From positions 18,308,001-18,372,000 of the forward strand of contig CM072866.1 in the NCBI GenBank assembly GCA_036937835.1: a DNA stretch of 64,000 bases. The letters run 5' to 3'. This DNA comes from Pampus argenteus. Its lineage: Eukaryota; Chordata; Actinopteri; Scombriformes; Stromateidae. Both the position numbers and the translations under genes were made by a program. Within the stretch, counting starts at the first letter, position 1. The number at the start of each line of letters is the position of its first letter. The notes below the pieces were generated by a model. That model made no database searches. It was not told the origin of the DNA and saw nothing but the letters and a program-made list of their open reading frames with translations. Positions 49,551-61,200 of the stretch are shown one piece after another.

Positions 49551-49947
49551 TCACAAAGGATACAGGGCCAATTACTCCTTGCAAATTAAGAAAGGGCCAT
49601 GAGATACATAAAGACTATTAACACATTGTGATACATCATCAATAATTTCTGTTAATTGCTACCTGGATACCAACAGTAGAGAACAATTCTTGACAAATGT
49701 TTCATAATAGTTTGAATATGAATGGCTTGGCAATAGTGTGCACACTTGTCTCACAAAACATATTGCAGAGCAAATGGAAAAGTCTTTAATTGTTCATCAG
49801 AAGAACTTTAATGAACCTGATGTTTTCAAAAATAAGTTATTACATTTGCGCAGTTAGTGACATTTTTTTTTTGAAAGCTCAACTTTAATCGTGTAACCTT
49901 CCTGCACAATTAAAAGTTAGTAATGAAAAAACTCTCACATCAGTCTC

Positions 49948-52678
49948 TCACATCGAGGCAAAGTGGCGCTCAACAGGCCGGACCTGCAGTACCTCAGCAA
50001 AGCCTTGTCCAAACCAGCAGGTGATGTCAGCTGTGTCCAGGGTGAAGAAGAAGAGTCGGTCTTTGCAGCGAGTCCGCCTGTAGACTGACCGTGGGTCTGC
50101 TGACAGCACCCCTCTGATGGCGGCAGCGGCCTCGTCCGAACTGCTCAGAAACTTAAACCTGGGTCTGTCACTTTCAGAGGATCCTGTGAAGCATGCAAGT
50201 TTGTTTCATGAACTGACAGCACACTGAATGCCTGCTTTCATATTAATCTGTCACACCAGCACCCTCTTGTGGAGAAAAACAACACATCACCCTTTTCTAA
50301 AAACACTCAAATACAGTAAAATCATAGGTGAGCAGAAGCCTACTTTTACATATTCATAGCAGACAAATCACACAGAAAGCTTAATCCATCATATCAAATC
50401 CAGACAATCCTCTCTAAAAGGTATTTGATACCCTCCGCTCTGATTAAAGATGCAGATTTCGTACCTGACAGGTGTGTGGGAAGGAATTCTGCTAACTCCC
50501 TCTCAGCGTGAGGCGTGAAGCGCACCTGCAGACTGGCAACAGGAGGCTCTCTGATCCAGCCAGCAATGGTGCTGTAGGTTTCCTCTCCATAGCAAGGCCG
50601 GTCCATTGACGACTCTGGTGGTTTGGCTTTTGGCAAATCTAAAACTTGCTTGCGCTCAGAAACTATCTGGTCACTTTGGCTCACATAACCCCTCACCTCA
50701 TCCAGCACATTGTGAAGATCTTTAGGCAGGAAAAACTGAGTACAGACTCCGGATGAATATTCTGACAGTTGACTCCCAAAGTCGTCATCAGTTCTGTCAC
50801 CTTTTAGGTTTGACTGAGCATCTGTTTCTTTTGTTTCACTTAGTGATACAGTAGATGCCATCAGTTGATGTGTGTTTGATTCATAAAGCTCAGCGTCCAT
50901 GGCCACCCTGGTGTGGGGGGAGTCGTACTCTGGGATGTAGGGTTTGATATCCAGAACTGGGGTGCCAGCAATCATGTCAATGTCCGACAGATGTATTGTA
51001 TCACCTAGAAATTACAGACAGGAATGTCTTGATATTTTATACATTATCTGCGACTAGAGTTAAATCTGACATCTTAATATTAAGAGTTATATAACATTTA
51101 ATTTAAACACCTACAAGCAGAAAAAAAACTAAATCTCTGAGTTTAATCTAAACATGCTGAAATAAACACAGAAAATGTCCATATCTGCACACACACACAC
51201 ATATATTTAGCACATGTACTTTTAAGACACATTTCATTAATGATACTTACCCACAATTTTATCCAGCTTAGCCAAAGTCAGGCCCAAAGCATTTGGTCGA
51301 TGTGGACTGCGAGTCGAGTACACACCAACCTTTTGTCCGTTAAGCCTGGGCGGCTTCACTTTGGCTTTGTAACTCAGGTGTCCATTTTTGTGGAAGAGAA
51401 AGATAATCCTGTAGAGACCAAATAGTGAAAACAAGCACCGATGACATACAATAACATTGGATACATTGTCTGGATGTGTTGATAAGGATTGTTTTTATGT
51501 AAAGAAAATGGGAGTGAATTCATAAATCTTCAGTCTACAAATTCTAGATAGAGGCATCCAACCACAAACTGTAAAATGTATGCAGACATTAAATTTGATC
51601 ATGGAGTGTATGTTTCTTACCAGACATGGGAGTATTGCTCCAGCCCAACCAGAGCATGTTCAGGGTTATTGAAGACGCTCTGCTGGATGCGGAGTTCTGC
51701 CCTCGACGGGCCACAAATGGTGGGCTGTCTGGGGGTCCCGTTCTTCACCGAGAAACAGGAACTAATGTAACCAATCGGAACTGTCTGGATGTTTCCTGTA
51801 AACGTTACACAGTGAACAGCAGTGTTTCGATTTGTTACACAGTAACACTGATGCATTATGTTATGTTTTCATTGCTTGTAGTTAATAACTTAGTAACCAG
51901 TAGCCTGCAGTTTCATTCATGTGTTGCACCATCAACGCCCACCTCAGTTCAACTTTTACTAATGACCAAATGATTAATCCAGTAATTGAGAGAATAACTG
52001 TTGGTTGCAGCCCTAAAATAAAGTTAAATTATAGATTAAATGTTGCATTCATATGAATAATAGTAATAATACATTTTATTTAGTGCTACAATAAAACAAG
52101 CGGAAATCTACCATAAAATTGCATGAATAAAAATGTCTTTAGGTGTGCTTTAAAAGAGTAGCAACACTGTTAATAAAGAGGAATAAACAGAGTTTACTGT
52201 TGTGGGTGCACTAATTGGTAATTACCTTGCTCTAATGCAGCCTCTGGTGATGCTGGTGAAGCTGCCGGTGAAGCTGCTGGTGGTTGATGTCCATCAGGTT
52301 CACAGAGTTCAATCTTTGACACAGCAGACTGAATGGATAGCATATGTTTACGATGAGCTCTGACTGCACTGTCCAACATCTGCCTGTTGGAGAAGGACAG
52401 AAAAAAAAAGTCAATATCAAGGGCTAATAAAGTGTGAATGACACGTTTACAGAAGAACAAGAGCAAATGCAATTCAATGTGCCATATTTAAACAAATGCA
52501 GATTAAATGTGTATTAACGCCATATCTAAAGAGGAAAATATACAGCTACAACTGCTGTAAATTTTACAAGTCATATTTCCAGAGCATACCTCAGGTTTTT
52601 GATTTCCTTTCGCATCACAGAAACCTGCTGATTCAGTTTATTAATGTGTTCACCGCAGCACTCGCACAGAGGACTCAT
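49948..52678 (-). CDS. trmo: tRNA (adenine(37)-N6)-methyltransferase, complete
   Basis: TRMO uses S-adenosylmethionine to methylate t6A37 of threonine tRNA, giving m6t6A. Minus-strand coding exons: 52678-52590, 52383-52226, 51795-51621, 51408-51251, 51004-50465, 50183-49948; total 1,356 nt, 451 residues (human 441). The TsaA/UPF0066 beta-barrel domain shows PIGYISSCFSVKNGTPRQP, FNNPEHALVGLEQYSHVW, FHKNGHL, KPPRLNGQKVGVYSTRSPHR and PNALGLTLAKL, then GTPVLDIKPYIPEYDSP. The C-terminal conserved block includes ASLQVRFTPHAE and LSADPRSVYRR..CKDRLFFF..DITCWFGQGF. The N-terminus (MSPLCECCGEHINKLNQQV) is a short coiled coil with clustered cysteines followed by an Ala-Ser-Pro repeat, variable in the family. 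All phases join. Hemgn follows upstream on the same strand, as in human. Confidence 0.95.
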
Positions 52679-53224
52679 CTTTTTTTATTTCTTTTTTTTA
52701 ACAAGAAAAATACAAACACCTCTAGATAACTTAAGTCAGCTTTTTGCCTATCTGCTAAACAGAAACAAACCACACACGCCGACGAAAACACGTGGGAGTT
52801 TCTCAACGCGGAAGCACATTACTGGATTTCTTGTTGGCCAACCAGGACTGTTTCATGTGATCAGCTGATGACAGACAACTCATCTGTGAGTTGGAGCTTT
52901 TTGTCAAAGTTGTCATTTTCATTTTGTTGTTTATTGTAACGTAAACGTAGGTAGCATACAGTAAACATTACATTACATTATTATTATAAAAGCCGGTGAT
53001 GAATTTGCACTACAACCACTGCATGTTTTATATCAGCAGAGGGCAGCCATGTGTTTAATGTGCATCATTTCCTATTAAAACAAACAGGTTTATGATTACA
53101 GTGTGTACATTTATGAGTATAAAATGTGTCCAGTATAATTTGTTAGACAGATTATTTACACAAACAACAACAAGCTTTGTAAAACAGTGACATTCATTCA
53201 TTCTTGGTGATATCTTTGTCACAT

Positions 53225-53395
53225 ATACTGTTGATGCTGATAATAATAACGACTTCTTTTCATTATCGATTCATCTGTTTGATTATTTTATTGATTAATT
53301 ATTTTGTTCTGTTTGTCAATAGTCTTATCAAAACAACTGCCAATTCATTTTCCCTTGATTGACTAATCGACTAATCATCGCAGGTCTAATAATGA
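53225..53395. repeat. hAT-like MITE remnant
   Basis: TTTTCATTATCGATTCATCTG and GACTAATCGACTAATCATCGCAGGTCT match the two ends of the ATTAATC-rich element. It lies in the otherwise empty space between trmo and hemgn (52679-53480), where I see no other feature. Confidence 0.55.
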
Positions 53396-53494
53396 CAACA
53401 GTTATATGATGTAAGCAGTGTATTTTATTAGGTGAAAAACAACTTCTATAAAATTCATCCAAATAAATCCACAATTACATATGTATTGTTACTA

Positions 53495-53500
53495 TTTATT
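53495..53500 (-). other. hemgn: Likely hemgn poly(A) signal
   Basis: TTTATT on the plus strand reads AATAAA on the minus strand about 260 nt past the hemgn stop. Confidence 0.5.
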
Positions 53501-53763
53501 TTAAATAAAAGCAGGTAAAATTTGTTGTGAACTAAATTCAAAATACAAGGTTCATGAGCGTCGCAGCGAAGTACAAACCAAGAATAAATAAGCATACAGA
53601 TATGGTTTAAACTCATTCATTTTTCAAATAAGCAATGCCAATCATGTTTGTTCTCTGAGGACAACAGGCTGTACACCAACCAAAGAGATACAAACTGTGA
53701 CCAACAAGAAAAGTGGTCTGAACTGAGGCAGTATCTTATAGGTGTGTGTGTTGAAAATTAGGA

Positions 53764-55650
53764 TCAATTTCCTGGGAGATATTCTTGTGGTGGAAGCGGC
53801 GAGGACAAGGTTGGAATAGATGTTTTATTCTGTTCTGGCACATTGATCAACGGTGACTCATTCAGATCTAAAAAAAAAAAAAAAAGACACACAGTATATA
53901 GTTAATATTAAAATATATGCACATTTGGATAAATATTCATTGTCAGAAACTCTTCAAGCAGGGGATGTTTAAAGACATTTTGCTTCTGGTGTTGTATTTC
54001 CACACTAATGACACTCCAAACTGTCTAAATTCCCTCTTAATTAATACCTTCATCAGCTCTTTTGTCTTGAGTTGATGAAATGTCTTCTTCTTCATCTGGG
54101 CCCAAGTCTTCAATCAGGACCTGATCAAGGGCCTCCTTGCCTTTTGACTCTGCGTAAAGGGTCTCCACTTGAGCTGTGGGAGGAGCTACAGCTGGAACAG
54201 GGGCTTGGGAGAGAGCGGGGACTGGAACAGCATCTGGAGCCGGAGACGAATCTTGGGCAGGAACTGGAGCTTTATCTAAAACTTTGGCGGGAGACGGAGC
54301 AAAAACTGATGGTGAAACAAGGGCTGGAGTCGTGTTAACTGGAGCTGGAGCAGGAGAAGTCAGAGTGGGAGTGAATAGGGGTTTTTGCACAGACCCAAAC
54401 ACTGGCATAGGAGCAGGGGCAGCAAGGACAGATGTTGGTAATTCAAATGTGTCACTGCCCATAGCAAGTAAAGGGATTAGAGAGCCTGATGTTTGAGCTG
54501 GGATCACCCCCACAGGTTCAGGTACCACCACTACAGCAGGAGTATCCTGAGCCAGTGCTGTTTCCCCCTGAGTGAAAGAGATCTCCGGCGTAGGTTCACT
54601 CTTCCTGGGCCTCCCTCTCTTCTTTGAGCCGCTCCTCTGCTCAGCTCTTGGTCTTTTCCTCTGGCTCTCCACCCTGAAAGAGTTTAACAATTGTAATCAA
54701 CTTCAATAACAGTGGACATTGACACAGCTCTTTGTGATTCTTTGGCAAAGCTAATAGTACAAAGTCCTTGACCTGGATCAGTGGTGTCAATAGAAACACA
54801 AGAGCAACCTTTGGCTGCTCTTGCTCCATTCAGGACAAACGAAAGGAGTGATAAGCGACGAGAGCATTTTTTCACTACGCACAGTTAATGCACAGTGTGT
54901 TATAATGCAATTTGTGTAAAAAAAAAAAAAAAAAGCCCTGTTAAACCATATTAAACTTACAGTCATACTAACCATTGCATTAGAACAATTATTTATAATA
55001 TCATTACACTGATATAAGCACATGAATTTGTGGGGGTACGTGCTACACTGCTGAACCAATGATGATTACTCCACATGAACACAGCTGTAAATGTAGGTCA
55101 CTGCACTAACATTGCCTGTGCTTTTCCACAAATTTACCCAATAACCCACTGATAAGTCTCCTTCTCTTCTGCTTCAGCCTTTCTCTTCCTGAGGAGGTCC
55201 CTGTCCCGCAACCGGCGACGGATCCCACCTGCAAAACACAGAAACCAAGAGAAACCACACTATTCATTATGTAGTATAAAATCAAAGATGTACAGAGCTG
55301 TATCTTTATGCATGACTGGCTACTGATGCCATTTAAAGAGTTGGTTTATGTAGATTTTTCTGCAAGCTACACACTGACTAGACTCTCTTTGGCAGATACA
55401 TTTTTTAGGCTTTAAAAGACAAAGACACAGATGGGATGAACATGTCTATTGTTTGTAGTAACGGCTTAGAGGCTGATTAGAAGATTTATCTGTCTCAGCT
55501 GATCAAAAGACGTCGCACAATATGCAAATAACTGGCTCATTCAACTTTCTGGCGCGGGAATTAAAGAAGAGTTTTTTAAGAGTTACCTTCGTCTTCATTT
55601 TGAACTTTATATTCCGACTCTGGTTTCTCTTGTTGCACCGTCTCCTCCAT
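53764..55650 (-). CDS. hemgn: Hemogen, complete
   Basis: Hemogen is a nuclear protein of erythroid and other haematopoietic cells, a GATA1 target in mammals. Minus-strand coding exons: 55650-55587, 55228-55138, 54673-54048, 53867-53764; total 885 nt, 294 residues (human 484). The diagnostic N-terminal block RDRDLLRKRKAEAEEKE followed by TYQWVIG matches human hemogen (RNRELLRKRKAEVHEKE, TSQWLFG). This match also fixed the exon 2 donor at ATTGG|GTAAAT. A basic nuclear-localisation region (KRPRAEQRSGSKKRGRPRK, including an AT-hook-like RGRPRK) follows. Next comes a Pro/Ala/Val-rich stretch of roughly 120 residues, then an acidic segment (DLGPDEEEDIS). The mammalian acidic peptide repeats are absent. 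Only the N-terminal third is strongly conserved; the rest is assigned by continuity and synteny. Confidence 0.88.
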
Positions 55651-58269
55651 TCTGAGTCCTGGTATGAATGAATTCAACTCATTTAAGGCGGGCAAACACA
55701 CACAACAAAAAAAAGAAGACAAAATAACTTCGGACTGTTTTCTATTCCCACCCCTAAATGAATTATCTGGTTAACCATTACCATAGTGCTGGGAGAGTTC
55801 TTACAGTGTTGGTCTTATCATATTTGTAAAGCTGGAGGAGTTGGCACAGCACTGACAGAAAAAAAGGAAAGTTGTATATGGACAGCGTGAGATAGGGATA
55901 AAATGTGTATGTAGTATAACAGTAACATATAAAACTTTCTAGGCGTTATAGACTAGTTTCTAGGCTGCTTGTAAAGTAAAAGGCTTGTTTGTGAATTGCT
56001 AACTGAAAAAAATACTAAAAAATAAAAGTGGCTTTTCTGTTTTGCATGTATTTTTTGTGATATTGCTGATATTAAAGATAAAATGCTGCTGTAGCTTTCG
56101 CTGACTTTGAACAATTATTTAGGGTCTAAATGTCCTGATAATATTAGATGGTGTTTAATTTAGGTCTCAATATGGTCTACATAGTGGACAACTACATACT
56201 AAAGGCCTTCATATTGCGTACTTATATTGTTATATGTGATAAACATACAGTTTTTTATTCATTGTATAAAAATGCATCTTTTTCTGCAGCGCTACGTGAA
56301 AATTATGTTGTAAAAATAATCATTAGTTAACCTGAGCCCAAACCAGAAATCCTGTGTTTGAGTAGAGTGGGGGCATATACCCTTCTTATCTCACTGATGG
56401 AGGGGCTGCTCGGTTGGGGTGTGTTCTCAATCTTCTCGCAGCACATTGAGCCCTGATGTGTGTGTTTGAGCCACTCAAAGAGAGAAACTGTCCAGCAGAG
56501 TAAATAACACTCAACTGCCAATTGCCTCCAGTACAATAATGGGAATGTTGAGAGTCCCTTTGTTAAATCATTTGCTTCTGTATTGAAGGATTTTCATTTA
56601 ATGCATATATATATATACTTTCAAAAATGTTGGCAGCGCCACCATAAGTGAATAATTACTGTCTAGTTCATGTGTGCAAACAACTTTTATTAGAAATTCT
56701 GCACCATAATCCATTAGGTACAGGGTTGAATTTAAATATTACTGCATATTTAAATATTGCATAAATAGATATGATACATATGAACAAACATCCCCATTGT
56801 TAAATTTAAAGAAAAACCTGATTTACTTGAACTTGAAATTTGTAAAACGCTCACCAAGACCTCCAGTATCAGAGTTGAGTTCCTGTCCACATACAGTTAA
56901 CTCTTCAGCTGATAAAAACCCCACCAGACATGAATGGACTCCTTCCAAGTATGTAGCCTACAAATTTCTAAAATGACTGATTATTATCAGCAAAAGCAGA
57001 AAAAGCTGTCTTTAACACACACCCCTACCATTTCACAATGAAATTCAAGTTTGAGGTATGCCAAAGTAGATATGACAGTGCCATCTTCTGGTACACTTTC
57101 TAAACTACAAAACACTGATTTAATAAAAAAAAAAACACTTTTGACGGTATATACTGTACATATAACTTGCACATGGTCAGCTGGAAAATGTGCCTTAAAC
57201 AGCAGGTTTACTAACAGCTTGGATCTGTATGTTTCTTTTCCATCTTTTGATAAACTGATAAACTTTAAAAATTAGTATTTTTTTTTTTTAAATTCAGAAC
57301 ATATTTTTAATATGTTTCTGATGCATTATTTTTTATTTAGAAAGATCAACAACTCATGCTGTAGACTTCTACTAGTCAGATCTGGTGTCTCAGGAAGTAA
57401 AAGAGGGGGTGGGGATACCCTTCCCACCATATGCATATACAATGCTCTCTTTACTGCTAACTAAACATACCCCTCCTTTCTGCCCATGTGTGCAAACGGT
57501 GAAAAGAGGTTTTTATGAACGAGGACTACAAAAAACGGTTTATTCATTATGCAGTTTATTGATCAAAACTGTCGCAAGAAAAACAAATACAGCAATTATA
57601 GGACTACAAATAAAAAAATATTCATTTGCAAAACAGCATATTGTTTGCTTTCACTGGCAACAGGTTTAAATGGTGATCGCTATTCAAAAACATCTGTTAC
57701 GCATTTACCCCACTTGACTTGATTGAACGTGAAAACAATATCACTTTAACGTTAAATATATAAAGTATGTGCATGATTTCAAGCTATTTAACTTTATTAA
57801 GCAGATAAACAAAAGTTCACCATATGACCTACTTTAACGTCTGAATTGACTTGAATGCTGCAACCCGTCGACTGCACACATGTAAAGTGCATATTTATTT
57901 TATTTTGTAAACCTGAATTTAAATACAAAAAAGAGCTTCTTATGTTCATAAACATAACACAGTACATTATACTTTCCTTTGCAGAATATAAATTGCACCA
58001 TAGCACTGTGCCGAGGTAGCGTCATGTTTTGTGACTGCAATGCTCTTTTTCAGAGGCGATGGGCGTTCCTGGACGCAGATGGCGCTGTTGAGCATATATT
58101 TTGTTTCAGTCCCGTTTCCCTCCATGGTTTCTCCTCTCTCCGACTAACTTAGCGTTTGGCTCAGTTCATTATACAGTCCTATATTCTCCCTCCATTAGGG
58201 CATCTCTGCCTTTGGACTGAAGATCCCACCAAAACCCAAGAGAGAAAAGTTTAACTTTCATAGGGCAAG
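55651..58269. other. Divergent intergenic region, hemgn and anp32b promoters
   Basis: No coding exon is supported. The hemgn start lies at 55650 and the anp32b start at 58270 on the opposite strand. The segment about 58020-58269, richer in G/C and free of stop-rich low complexity, is the likely anp32b promoter and 5'UTR, including GCAGATGGCGCTG at about 58076, similar to a YY1 site. Most of 55700-57950 is AT-rich with no recognised element. Confidence 0.45.
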
Positions 58270-61200
58270 ATGGACATGAAAAAGAGGATCCACTTGGAGC
58301 TAAGAAACAGGACACCGTCTGATGTGAGTCGTGCCTTTTTTAAAAACCAACCCTTAGTTTTCTGGCTAGCCTCGCTAGCTAGCTTGCTACTTTTTCTGCT
58401 TTGCGAGTGACCTGTGTGGCTAACGTAATGGTGACCACATGGGCTTTAGATGTTTCTCATTTATAATAATTGGGCGGAAAACACTCGCCTAACAAGCTTA
58501 ATCCTCGGTAGTGTTTGGATTGGGCGTATAAGGGTGAACGAGACGAGAAAAAGCTATATTCAATCGTTACTTTGAAACGGCGATTCCTCAGCTTGCTGGC
58601 ATTATTGCAGTGCTTTAACCGTTTCGCAGCCTCCGTGGTCAGCGGTGCACACACGATTCAGCTCGACTCCAACGTTGGAGAACAATTAGTAAACTTCTTT
58701 TTTACGCTGATATATTAGGAAATGTGCTTCCTGCGCCGCGTTTTGGCATTCACAGAGCGGTGTATTTTATACAGACCTTGGAAGCCATGTTTGCTGCTAG
58801 CATAACTGCTATAAAAAAAAAAAATGGGGCGCTTTTTCATTATTACAAATGCACTTTACAACTCCAAAGCGTTTGTGCTTAAAAAAAATATAGCGTTTGT
58901 TACGTTTGAAGTGGTCGTCTTCAAATCACGAGTCTTGTGTTTAAAAATCTCTTTGCAATAATGTTAATATGAACGGCCATAATTCAGCATCGACAACAAA
59001 AAACAGTCACTTGGTTCACGAGTCATCCATACCTTGACCAGTTAATGTTGAGCCACTGTTACTCCAACCTTAGCTAGTTCATATTTCCACACAAACTGTC
59101 GCAAAATGCCAACTTATTCCTGCAATCATGATTTGTTTAAAGTGTAAAAGTTTAAAAAAAGAGAAAAAAAGGGGGGAGTGTGCAGTAGTTAATTTTCTAA
59201 AACAGCGCACATACTTCCACAGCAGCTGCATTGCCCTTTCATATCCTTGCATTCATACTCGTAGATATTGCATACTTAAAAAATAATAATTAAGTCTGGA
59301 GATATTCATTCACAGCAGCCACCTAACTTAGTGTTTTTGTTCCCGCCATATTGCTTCCTTCGCTACGCTGGTCAAAGACAACAAAATGCATTGAGTTGTA
59401 AATTAAAAACCTTAAAAACACACATATCCACCTCCTTAAACTAACCGTCACGTAAGCTAACCTTGATGTTTTGTAAGTAAACTGATCGATTTGTTGGCCA
59501 GCGGCTTTATTAACCGAGCCAGCCTGCTTTAACGACACCGAGATCCGGTGCACCGCGTTTCATGCGTGGGCAGCCAAAAAAAAAAAACTCGACGGTCGGC
59601 GTTTCTTCTCGACTCATGCATGAAATAAAAACAATATATCTGTTTTAAAAAATTATTCAAGTAACTTAATGTGTAGGTACCGATCATTACTCTTTTGTAA
59701 AACAGCAATTTTCGCTACTGAAATGTTCAGAGAACTGCATACTGTGTCTCAGGAATCGCCATGTTGTCATTCTGTCGTCTTTGAAGCTCTGGGAGAGAGG
59801 AACTGTCTCCATCTTTGTTTTTTTTATACTAAATTTCCGCTCTCAATATATTTCCTTCGACCTGAAAACGACGTTGTACCCTGTAACAAACTGGCAATAA
59901 CGGTCGTTCGCTCGACGACGAGAAATATTCCACTTCCCCCAATGAAACCTGGTTTAACGGTTAAAAAAAAGAGCACATCTTTACTAAGGGTGTATTCGCC
60001 ATCCTGTCCGTTGCTGTTGGGTTGGCTAATGGCGGGCAGACAGGACTCCTCTGCTACACGGCAGCGTTTAAAAGGGGCAATGGCTAGCCTGTAGCGAGCT
60101 AGCTAGCTCACAAAAATCATTGCATTTGTCATTAGTGACTGCATCGGCAGGCCATGGGGAAGCTACTGCTTTGCTCTTCCTCGTTTTCAAAGAAATCAAT
60201 ATATTTAACTGTCGCGCCCGATGAAATTAGGCACACTATGATACAAAGTGGTTTTAGATGGAGACGGAGTATCCATGTCGGTGTTGTTTTTACTTGAGAT
60301 ATCGTGATCTTTGACGTTTGGCAACTTTTTTTTTTTTTTTTTTTTTTTGCAACGTTTTTGTCCACGACTGAATTGCGCAACCAGTGTTAGCTTTAATTGA
60401 GTCAAAGTAACTCCGCCTTCTGACTTGTTTTTCTAATGTTTTATAACAAAAGTACAAAATGTCTTTTTAATGATTTTACACACAGTAAAGAGCCATTTTG
60501 TTGAATAATAATAACATCCTGTATTAAACACTGTTTGGTTTTGTTTGCTGTTTTTCCTCAGTGATTTTTGTTTACAAATATGAGATTGTTTTATTTCAGA
60601 AAAGGCATCTGAATAAAATAATTTTGCAGTATCATGAGTTTGTTTTGTTTTATTCATATATTGTGTGCATATATATATAAGTAAATTTTCAACAGATGTA
60701 TAAAATAATAGATACATTTTTACGTTATATTCTATAATATATAATTTCTGCTTTCCAGGTACGAGAACTTGTCCTTGACAATTGTCGATCGGTCGAAGGG
60801 AAAATCGAAGGCCTCACAGCTGAGTTTGTCAACCTGGAGTTCCTCAGTTTGATAAACGTTGGCTTAATGTCAGTCTCCAACCTGCCTAAACTAGGAAAAC
60901 TCAAAAAGGTAACATGTTTTTTTCACCTTTTTTACACCTCCACGAATAAACTCAATTGTGTTAACTCCTTCAGCTTAACACCGTCTCCTTCCTTTTTGTG
61001 TTTCAGCTGGAGTTGAGCGACAACAGAATCAGCGGCGGCCTTGATGTTTTAGCAGAGAAACTACCCAACCTCACACATCTAAACCTGAGTGGCAACAAAT
61101 TGAAAGACATCAGCACGTTGGAACCGTTGGTATGTGTTTCTGAATGAAACGCCTGCTGTTTTCAGGCTTACAAGCTGTTGCAGATATTGTGGTTTTTTGA

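Noticed and set aside
54072..54496. Plus-strand Gly/Ala/Glu-rich open frames as antisense genes
   Set aside because: They are shadows of the Pro/Ala/Val-rich hemogen exon on the other strand.
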